DNA from: Candidatus Zixiibacteriota bacterium
GTDB lineage: Bacteria; Zixibacteria; MSB-5A5; GN15; FEB-12
NCBI GenBank assembly: GCA_003641415.1
Contig: QNAG01000195.1
Coordinates: forward strand, 1 to 5,536
Direction: 5' to 3'
Length of the DNA stretch: 5,536 bases
This document shows, piece by piece, positions 1 to 5,536 of the stretch. The notes under the pieces were generated by a model. The model was not told the DNA's origin and did not search any database. It worked only from the letters and a program-made list of their open reading frames with translations. The first letter of the stretch is position 1. Each line of letters opens with the position of its first letter. A program made the translations under genes and the position numbers.

Positions 1-310
1 ACCCGTTCTCGCTAGCCCGTCTGACAATGTAGTTATCATCAGTAGTAACATCAGCTCCATGTTCTACCAGATATTTAATCATACCTAAGCGCCCATTATC
101 ACTAGCACATCTGATAGCGCAGTTACCGTTAGTAGTTACATCCACTCCCTGCTCTACTAAGTACTTAACTACATCTAGGTGGCCGTTCTTACTAGCCCAT
201 CTGACAGCGTAGTCGTCATCAACAGTAACATCCGCTCCATGTTCTACTAGATACTTAACTACATCTAGGTGCCCGTTCTTACTAGCCGATTTAGTAGCAT
301 AGTTATCATC
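1..310 (-). repeat. 90-bp tandem repeat encoding ankyrin units (about 3.4 copies)
   Basis: Units lie at 310-221, 220-131, 130-41 and 40-1 (partial), each exactly 90 bp and in frame. The first two units share a nearly identical stretch of about 34 nt around GCTAGTAAGAACGG and GATGTAGTTAAGTA. The third unit is more diverged (NGRLGMIKYLV in place of NGHLDVVKYLV). The exact spacing and DNA-level similarity suggest growth by tandem duplication; the array may continue outside the window. Confidence 0.9.
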
Positions 311-544
311 AGCTGCTATATCAACACCTCTGTCTATATGGGATGTTATATTTGTATCATACAACTCATTTATTTTAGATATATAAGCTTTCTTAGCTAT
401 GTTGTCATATTTCTTTTTTATAGCCTCTATGACTTCACTTCTAGTACCATTGAAGCACCCTACGTAACAGATATCTCTATATCTATATGCAACCCTATCT
501 TCATCACCACACCCTGTAACTATATTAAAATTTAACTTATCCAT
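1..544 (-). CDS. Ankyrin-repeat protein, N-terminal 181 residues (C-terminus beyond window)
   Basis: The reading frame is open from the ATG at 544 to the window edge, so the 3' end is missing. Residues 1-66 form a domain I do not recognise, with cysteines at 12, 26 and 30. Residues 67-78 (ITSHIDRGVDIA) look like the tail of a degenerate repeat. Then follow 30-residue ankyrin units at 79-108, 109-138, 139-168 and 169 onward, with the pattern DDxYAxxxASxNGHLDVVKYLVEHGADVT; the G-H-L-D-V-V-K-Y-L-V helix core is diagnostic. An overlapping ATG at 547 sits only 3 nt from the AAGGAG, whereas 544 has a 6-nt spacer, so 544 is preferred. Ankyrin arrays bind proteins, and in a phage the partner could be a host factor, but nothing here names a target. 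The gene lies downstream of the polymerase gene on the same strand, separated from it by a likely terminator. The ankyrin call is very secure; the function is unknown. Confidence 0.93.
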   Translation of the reverse strand, partial: MDKLNFNIVTGCGDEDRVAYRYRDICYVGCFNGTRSEVIEAIKKKYDNIAKKAYISKINELYDTNITSHIDRGVDIAADDNYATKSASKNGHLDVVKYLVEHGADVTVDDDYAVRWASKNGHLDVVKYLVEQGVDVTTNGNCAIRCASDNGRLGMIKYLVEHGADVTTDDNYIVRRASENG

Positions 545-550
545 CATAAA

Positions 551-556
551 CTCCTT
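551..556 (-). promoter_or_regulatory. Ribosome binding site of the ankyrin-repeat gene
   Basis: The minus strand reads AAGGAG, then TTT, then ATGATG. The spacer is 3 nt to the first ATG (547) and 6 nt to the second (544), which favours the second ATG as the start. Confidence 0.8.
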
Positions 557-679
557 AGTGTTAGCGGCATCATCTAGGATGCTTAACCGTTATGATAGCA
601 AGTATACATTTAGCTAATATGTATAACTATACTACCTTAATATTATATAAGTGAAAATAAATGGATAAAACTAATACTT
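557..679 (-). promoter_or_regulatory. Intergenic leader with AT-rich promoter-like block for the ankyrin gene
   Basis: No gene is visible here. Because the hairpin at 680-713 probably ends the upstream transcript, the ankyrin gene would need its own promoter in this stretch. The best candidate is the AT-rich block at 631-650 (minus strand TTATATAATATTAAGG). Close to the start codon a small hairpin, GCATC/GATGC (567-571 with 578-582, 6-nt loop), could form in the leader. I do not see a convincing match to a known phage promoter consensus, so this is a weak call based on context. Confidence 0.25.
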
Positions 680-713
680 ATATATAGTAAGAACCTAAGT
701 CCTTACTATATAT
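680..713 (-). terminator. Hairpin terminator after the RNA polymerase beta' gene
   Basis: An inverted repeat starts 3 nt after the TAA of exon 2. Its 15-bp stem (680-694 with 699-713) closes a 4-nt loop. Read on the minus strand every position pairs, with one G-U wobble; read on the plus strand that position is an A-C mismatch, which fits a role in minus-strand RNA. The stem is AT-rich apart from its upper part, and the U-rich stretch that follows (AGUUUUAU) lies several nt downstream, so it is not a textbook strong intrinsic terminator. It could also act as a 3'-end RNA stabiliser. Confidence 0.65.
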
Positions 714-716
714 TCA

Positions 717-875
717 TTATTCTGTAAATAAGTTCATCATTATACTATTTGTAAGTACATCACTACTGAATGCTATTTTACCAGCAGTAGTTATATAGAA
801 AGATCTACTATTTAGTTTTTCTATAAGCTCTCTTTTAGAGTCTTCTGTCCATACAAAGTTAAGTGAAACTTTATC
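717..875 (-). CDS. RNA polymerase beta'-like subunit (N-terminal half), exon 2
   Basis: This 52-residue 3' exon begins DKVSLNFVWTEDSKREL and ends NLFTE before TAA. Joined to exon 1 it gives GADFDG-DKVSLN, restoring the universal NADFDGD-type catalytic loop of beta' and supplying its third metal-binding aspartate (residue 488 of the spliced protein). It then runs through the end of the double-psi barrel region (EKLNSRSFYITTAGKIAF). It cannot be a gene by itself: no ATG or GTG opens the frame upstream, and an in-frame TGA lies at 903-905. The spliced product is 539 residues and ends about 50 residues after the motif, consistent with phage polymerases in which beta' is split into separate N- and C-terminal polypeptides. 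The rest of beta' must be encoded elsewhere. Confidence 0.92.
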   Translation of the reverse strand, partial: DKVSLNFVWTEDSKRELIEKLNSRSFYITTAGKIAFSSDVLTNSIMMNLFTE

Positions 876-1361
876 CGTTACTTTCAGCAAGTGCGTTACT
901 GCTCACCAGTTCTATGCTTACACATGAACTTCCCAACCTTTACAGTCGGATACAAGACTATATCTTCATCTAACTTATCTACTAGAGATATGTTAGAGCA
1001 TTCCGTTTCGTCTTTAATGGGATACACCCAACCACTTGGCGCTACTCTACTCACTTACCACATATACATCACTGTACATGATCTGCTTTCGATAGTCGTT
1101 GAACTCATACACTCCCTAGGGATGACTCTCGTCGTTTAAGGTACTTCGCTGCGTCGATTAGGGTCTAGTCAATACGTTATCACTATGCCTATTAATTATA
1201 TTACATTATAGGTATTATACATGTTTCTATATATAAGTAGTAATATTGACTTAATAACCCCTCCCCGCAATTAGGAATGTATCATCTACTATTTCAAGAT
1301 GCTAGCTATCACTAGCTAGGATGGCGTAAGTACCTAGTATTAACTAGTACACTTAAGACAC
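876..1361 (-). ncRNA. Group I self-splicing intron (IA-like, 486 nt, no endonuclease gene) in the RNA polymerase beta' gene
   Basis: The intron interrupts the catalytic DFDG|D motif. P1 is perfect: exon GAUGGU (1367-1362) pairs with guide GCCAUC (1325-1320), with the expected U-G pair at the 5' splice site. The 3' end is a G (876), as required. Core elements on the minus strand: P1 extension hairpin 1354-1328; P2 (1319-1302), 7 bp with a GUGA tetraloop; P3 CAUUCC/GGAAUG (1279-1274 with 1004-999); P-type sequence AAUUGCGGGG and Q-type sequence AAUCGACGCAGCG, with P4 UUGCG/CGCAG (1270-1266 with 1153-1149); P5 extension GUCAAUA/UAUUGAC (1250-1244 with 1174-1168); R sequence GUUCAACGACUAUCGAAAG (1104-1086); P7 GACUAU/AUAGUC (1097-1092 with 961-956); P8 hairpin 996-970; S sequence AAGAUAUAGUC (966-956). 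The extra 87 nt between the 5' strand of P7 and the 3' strand of P3 suits the P7.1/P7.2 insertion of subgroup IA, as in T4 introns. P6 and P10 are not clear. Confidence 0.95.
908..930 (-). other. Intron 3'-domain hairpin (P9-type)
   Basis: Between the S sequence and the 3' splice site the RNA can form AGUUCAUG (930-923) paired with CAU-A-GAACU (916-908): eight base pairs with one bulged A and a 6-nt loop. An enclosing ACUG/CAGU pair (946-943 with 901-898) would extend it. The position after P7 suits P9 or P9.1 of a subgroup IA intron; the exact label is a guess. Confidence 0.6.
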
Positions 1362-2822
1362 ACCATCAAAGTCGGCTCCTAAGTTATCTAAAAATTTTTC
1401 TGAGAGTGATAAAGAGCGATAGTACTTCTCACCAGGTATAGGATACTCCACAGCTAATTTATAATCCATACTATCAGGTAGCCTTACCATACGACGCGTA
1501 GCCTTTATAGTAGACTTAAGATACGGTATAAGAGGTATGATACCACCATACTGAACAATAGGATATCTAGTTAGATATGCTGGATAGTCACTTATCTTAT
1601 CGAAAATAGATAAATAAAATAATTCACCATACGTTATAGGTCTGATATCTTTTACGTCCACATTAGGACTTAGACTATCTATGCTTTTTACTACGTCTAT
1701 CTTATCGTCGTATTCGTGCACTAATAATAAATAGTTACCATCTATCTCTACTATGTTATTAGCAACTTCATCTTGTGATAGTTTATTAATAGTCTCTTCT
1801 ACTCCGTCATCAGTAACCCACCTACTTCTCGTCTTTTCACTTATATCAACAGGTTCTCTTTTTAGAGTCTTTTTATTTATAAGTAATGCTTTACTACTAT
1901 TAACATCAAAAGCATCCTGCAAGAACCTAGTTCTAGTATTAAATACTGTTATCGGTAGTATGCCTTTAGTAGCTTGGTATAGCCCTACTATAGCGCTATT
2001 AGTAGTTGGTAAGGTCTCGTCATCCTGATCAGTTATCTCTGTAGGTGTTGATGTTATAACGTTCCTCGTACCATACATGATAGCACGTTTAGTCCATTTA
2101 CCCTGTACAAATTTAGATTTACCATCTAATAAGTTTTCTAAGTAATCATATATATCAACAGCTACCTTTTGTAATCTCTTTCTAACAGCACCTACGAACT
2201 CATTATCTTTACCACCTGAATCATTCTTAAAAACTTTAGCAGATGAGCTTATGGTTAGCATTTTTCTATAGAGAGGGTTTATTTCATTCTCTAAAGCCTT
2301 ACCAGATTCTAATAGTTTATAATCTCTTAATCCAGCAGGGATTAATAAATATTTATCCATAATAATTTCTCTACTATTAAACTTCTTAAGAAACTTTATT
2401 TTAAAATCACGTTGGGTAGAATCGGTCTCTTTAAATTTTATATTATCGTAATGCTCTATAAAGAAATTTAGACCTGTTTTACCATCCATCCTATCTGACT
2501 CTACAAAGTCTTTTAACTTAGTATCAAAGACAGCGTATTTAGTACCATCCAAGATACCACTATATATAGAATTAAGAGTTATTAATTCTTTATATATTCT
2601 AGGATGTAGGATATCGATACTTAGGTCTATATAACCAAATCTACCATTACGTTCTTTAGAACCAACTTCTCCGAATATAGTAGTACTAAATAATCCTTCA
2701 TGATGAAACTCTGTTCCGTTCTGTATGAATATATCTCTAGTCTTAACCTCTAACATATTTTTAGTTATATTTTTAGTTAAAAATAGTAATTCTATATTAA
2801 GAGGATCTTCTTGTCCTTCCAT
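1362..2822 (-). CDS. RNA polymerase beta'-like subunit (N-terminal half), exon 1
   Basis: Exon 1 encodes 487 residues and stays open only 2 more codons into the intron (stop at 1353-1355). It follows bacterial RpoC block by block. GLFSTTIFG (43-51) matches the RpoC GLFCARIFG block, but the zinc-ribbon cysteines that should follow are absent. RFGYIDLSID (61-70) matches RMGHIELASP. LIPAGLRDYKLLESGK (160-175) and INPLYRKML (181-189) match the PPxLRP/DLNDLYRR region. GKWTKRAIMYGTRNVIT (241-257) matches the GK...LLGKRVDYSGRSVI region. YLTRYPI (416-422) precedes the double-psi barrel, and GADFDG (482-487) starts the Mg2+-binding loop, with D484 and D486. The start at 2822 has AAGGAG 5 nt upstream. 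Adjacency to a tape-measure gene suggests the virion RNA polymerase of phiKZ-like phages, but the non-virion enzyme cannot be excluded. The subunit acts in a multisubunit polymerase with beta-like partners encoded elsewhere. Confidence 0.93.
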
Positions 2823-2898
2823 ATTAACTCCTTATAATTTAATCAAGGAAGTTCCGTACAATATCTTTTTCGTTGAATTAATTTATAAAGGATGTATA
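2823..2898. promoter_or_regulatory. Divergent intergenic region between the polymerase and tape-measure genes
   Basis: These 76 bp separate two genes pointing away from each other, so any nearby promoters for both must lie here or inside the opposing coding sequence. It holds both ribosome-binding sites: AAGGAG on the minus strand (2828-2833, 5-nt spacer) and AAAGGA on the plus strand (2887-2892, 6-nt spacer). The middle is AT-rich (for example GAATTAATTTATAAA) but shows no certain -35/-10 pair. A phage-specific promoter is expected and cannot be identified from one copy. Confidence 0.5.
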
Positions 2899-5536
2899 AT
2901 GGCTGATGATTTTGATGAATTTGATGATATAGACGCCATGATGGCGGGTGGCGATGATTTCAGTATGGATATGGATGAGTCTCCGGATAAACCAACCTCA
3001 GCAGTAGGGCAAGTCGGCGATGGTATCATGAGTTCGTTAGACATAGATATGACTGCGTCTAAAATAAAAAATTCTATGTTAGATGAATTACCAGGTAATC
3101 TAGGCGATGGTGTTTTTAAAGCTGAGTCGGCTATAGATTCATTAACAGAAACATTTGATAAAGAACTTAAACCATTTAAAAGAGCTGCTTCAGGTACGTT
3201 AGGTGGTTTAGCTGATGTATTACCAAAAGGTATGTCTGATAGTATTAAGTCTTTAAAGTCATGGATAGATGGTGATGATGATGGTTCTAGTAAAGAACAT
3301 GAGTTAACTGAAGATGAGAAAATACAAGAAGAAGTTAATGGTATACTCGTTAAGTCTGCTATAGAAGAACAAGTTAGTGCTAGGATAGCTAATTTACAAT
3401 CTAAGAAAGATTCAGAATTATTAGGCATGATAGCTGAAGCTACTACGAAGACTATGATTTTTACTTCTGAGTATAATGCTAATTATTATAAGAGAAGTTT
3501 AGAACTACAGTTAAAACAAGTTATGACAAGTGTTAAACTTTATGACCTATTAAGAACGGATAGTGATATTAGAGGTAAACAACTAGAGGCTATCGTTAAG
3601 AATACTGCGTTACCAGACTTCGCTAAATCTAGAGCATCGGATATGCTTAAACAGATTGGTATTAAAGGTCTTGGTGATATGGCTACTAATGCATTCACTA
3701 AGAGCGACGCTATCGCTAATGTTACTAAATTTGGTAAAGAGAAAATCATTGATGGTATGGGTAAAGCTACTGATGCGCTTGGTATGGGTAGTATGGTTAC
3801 TGATACTCTTAAGGACCAGATGGAAATGGGTCAGGGTATTATAGAAATTTTAACTACTCTAGCTACAGATACTCTTGTTGATAAAGGTGTTGCTAAGGGC
3901 ACTGAATATGCTCTTAAGAAACTATTTGAGACTAGTGGTGGGGTAGAAGTACTTGGTGATTACGATAGATTCGTAAGTGACCCGCAGTCCGCATTAGATA
4001 AAGCTAATAAGAAACATATAGAAAACGGCGGTAACGAAGAAGATTATAAATATAAAGCTATGTCCCTTGGCCAGGAAGCTATGGGTGAAATGTATAGAAA
4101 GAACGATGTTAAGATATCTAATATAACAGATATGCGTGAGTCTGCTATGGTAGATAACAAGTTTAAGAAATCAGTAGATACAGTTATACCTGGATTCTTA
4201 GCTAAAATACTTAATGAGTTAACTACTATAAGAAAATCAAGTAGCGGTATGTTCCCGACATCGGCTAGCTCTAATAGTAAGGTATCAAGTGGTAATACTA
4301 GTGGTGGGTTAGGTATACAGAATAACCAAAGTAATAACATACCTAAACTAGATGATGAGTTAGTTTATGATTATGATAAAGGTGGTTTTGTTTCTAAACT
4401 AGATGTTAAGAAAGACTTCAACGAGAAAATAGATAAACACGTATCTACTTTAGCTACATCCATTATAAATTCTAAAGCTGATGAATATCTAGTAACGGAC
4501 CATCTATCCATACCAGAGAGAACCGAGATAGCCTTAGCTTTATCTAAACATATCTTAGCAGGTAAAACTGTATCTCCTGCATATATGAGGGAGACTGGAT
4601 TCTTAAACTATTTTAAAGATAATAAAGAACTTAAGAAAAAAGTTAGTAAAGGTTTAAATCTTTTAGAAGCACCTACTACTAAAACAATATTTGATAATAG
4701 AACTAAACTAGACAATGCTTTAAATAACATAAAGAAAAATAATGTTTCTACATTTGCAGACGTAGCACAATCAGCAGACCTTAATAATACAAGTGATGTA
4801 TTAGTAGATATGGGTATAACTGATAAAGATAACGCTAATAGTATTACAGCTAAGAATGTTAATGATGTTATGGATAAGCGTATATCTAAAGGTCTATCCG
4901 GTAAGATAGATAAAAGTAAGTTAACACTTAGTGAACAAGCACTCATAGACAATACTAAGAAGGCTCATGAAAATTTAAAAGAGAAAAGTGGTATTAAAGA
5001 TAATAGATTACGTAAATCTAAAGATAGAACATTAAAAAGCCTCAGAGATAATGATATAAGTATAATGGCGTTTAATGCGGGTATAGATAATTCTAATTTA
5101 ACAGAAGAAAAACAAGTTAAGTTTATAGAAGATGGTACTAAAGATTTAACACCTGAGAATAAAGTTGCTTATATATCAGCATTTGAATTAGGTATTACAC
5201 AGGGTAAGAATGAAGATAATGCTAATAAAACTTTTAAAGAGAAGAAAGAAGCGTTAGCTAAGAAAACGACTGATAAAATAACTAGAGTTAGTAAAAAGAT
5301 GACAGATGCTGAACGTAGTTCTTATAAAGAGAGAGTTACTTCTGAAACTACGTTAGAAGAACTTAAAGCTATAGGTTCGTTTAATGCTGGTAAGTTTACT
5401 GGTAAGGGTACTGATGATGAGATAGCAGGTATCGTACATAAGAATGAGTTTGTATTAGCTAGACCTGATATAGATAATCTTATTAACTTAGTTAATAGTG
5501 GAGATTTGCCTAAGTTAGCTAACTTCTCTACTACTA
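2899..5536 (+). CDS. Tail tape-measure-like virion protein, N-terminal 879 residues (3' end beyond window)
   Basis: The frame is open from the ATG at 2899 to the window end without a stop. The start has AAAGGA 6 nt upstream; an earlier ATG at 2892 hits a stop after four codons. The first 30 residues are very acidic (DDFDEFDDID). Mostly helical, Lys/Glu/Asn-rich sequence follows. VIPGFLAKILNELTTIR (429-445) resembles a 'PGYLARILeel..IRTG' block that I recall from large phage tape-measure proteins. A Ser/Gly/Asn-rich linker covers about 446-482, and VYDYDKGGFVSK lies at 488-499. FTGKGTDDEIAGIVHKNEFV (833-852) matches the common tape-measure 'GGYTGxGGkyEpAGIVHxGEFV' signature. No membrane segment or lytic domain is visible in this part. 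In phiKZ the tape-measure-like gp181 is encoded close to virion polymerase subunits, as seen here. The family call is good; total length and any C-terminal enzyme domain cannot be seen. Confidence 0.85.
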   Translation, partial: MADDFDEFDDIDAMMAGGDDFSMDMDESPDKPTSAVGQVGDGIMSSLDIDMTASKIKNSMLDELPGNLGDGVFKAESAIDSLTETFDKELKPFKRAASGTLGGLADVLPKGMSDSIKSLKSWIDGDDDGSSKEHELTEDEKIQEEVNGILVKSAIEEQVSARIANLQSKKDSELLGMIAEATTKTMIFTSEYNANYYKRSLELQLKQVMTSVKLYDLLRTDSDIRGKQLEAIVKNTALPDFAKSRASDMLKQIGIKGLGDMATNAFTKSDAIANVTKFGKEKIIDGMGKATDALGMGSMVTDTLKDQMEMGQGIIEILTTLATDTLVDKGVAKGTEYALKKLFETSGGVEVLGDYDRFVSDPQSALDKANKKHIENGGNEEDYKYKAMSLGQEAMGEMYRKNDVKISNITDMRESAMVDNKFKKSVDTVIPGFLAKILNELTTIRKSSSGMFPTSASSNSKVSSGNTSGGLGIQNNQSNNIPKLDDELVYDYDKGGFVSKLDVKKDFNEKIDKHVSTLATSIINSKADEYLVTDHLSIPERTEIALALSKHILAGKTVSPAYMRETGFLNYFKDNKELKKKVSKGLNLLEAPTTKTIFDNRTKLDNALNNIKKNNVSTFADVAQSADLNNTSDVLVDMGITDKDNANSITAKNVNDVMDKRISKGLSGKIDKSKLTLSEQALIDNTKKAHENLKEKSGIKDNRLRKSKDRTLKSLRDNDISIMAFNAGIDNSNLTEEKQVKFIEDGTKDLTPENKVAYISAFELGITQGKNEDNANKTFKEKKEALAKKTTDKITRVSKKMTDAERSSYKERVTSETTLEELKAIGSFNAGKFTGKGTDDEIAGIVHKNEFVLARPDIDNLINLVNSGDLPKLANFSTT

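Noticed and set aside
1..310. CRISPR-like regular repeats
   Set aside because: The 90-bp period is in frame and encodes ankyrin units; there are no short palindromic repeats separated by unique spacers.
269..535. Plus-strand open frame of 88 codons
   Set aside because: It is antisense to the ankyrin-repeat gene, whose minus-strand frame has clear repeats and a good ribosome-binding site.
891..1139. Plus-strand open frame of 82 codons
   Set aside because: It lies antisense within the group I intron core (P4-P8). Its sequence is explained by conserved RNA structure, it has no ribosome-binding site and its product resembles nothing.
1302..1319. Palindrome CTAGCTA/TAGCTAG as a protein-binding operator
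   Set aside because: Its place between P1 and P3 and its GUGA tetraloop identify it as intron stem P2.
1753..2028. Plus-strand open frame of 91 codons
   Set aside because: It is antisense to exon 1 of the polymerase gene, where the minus-strand frame is supported by RpoC block matches.
2883..3428. Minus-strand open frame of 181 codons
   Set aside because: It is the complement of the tape-measure gene. Its Ser/Leu/Pro-rich product is what the antisense of an Asp/Glu/Lys-rich coding sequence gives. The shorter minus-strand frames at 3540-3749, 4044-4340 and 4608-4952 are rejected for the same reason.
3656..3844. Plus-strand open frame of 62 codons
   Set aside because: It is an out-of-frame shadow of the tape-measure gene, with no ribosome-binding site and a low-complexity product.

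Overview
The window looks like part of a large, AT-rich tailed-phage genome of the phiKZ-related 'jumbo' type. The evidence is a phage-type multisubunit RNA polymerase beta'-like subunit encoded next to a very large tail tape-measure-like protein. Ribosome-binding sites are bacterial (AAGGAG or AAAGGA, 5-7 nt from the start codons). Host and species cannot be told from the sequence.

Layout. (1) Positions 1-544, minus strand: the 5' part of an ankyrin-repeat protein gene, cut by the window edge. (2) 545-716: an intergenic stretch with a strong inverted repeat just after the stop codon of the next gene (likely its terminator), an AT-rich promoter-like block and the ankyrin gene's leader. (3) 717-2822, minus strand: one RNA polymerase beta' N-terminal-half gene split in two by a 486-nt group I intron (876-1361). 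Exon 1 (1362-2822) ends in ...GADFDG and exon 2 (717-875) begins DKVSLN..., so splicing rebuilds the catalytic DFDGD metal-binding motif and a 539-residue protein. Without splicing, translation stops two codons into the intron and the third catalytic aspartate is lost. (4) 2823-2898: a 76-bp divergent intergenic region. (5) 2899 to the window end, plus strand: a tape-measure-like virion protein, open for 879 codons and cut by the window edge.

How it works together. In phiKZ-like phages a virion-packaged RNA polymerase made of split beta and beta' pieces enters the cell with the DNA and transcribes early genes, and a second, non-virion enzyme transcribes late genes. Proximity to the tape-measure gene makes the virion enzyme the more likely assignment here, but this is an inference. 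The main discovery is the intron. Its core (P1 with the U-G splice-site pair, P2, P3, P4, P5, P7, P8, and the R and S consensus sequences) can be read directly, and it has no homing-endonuclease gene. Ordinary gene calling would report a truncated 489-residue polymerase subunit and miss exon 2.
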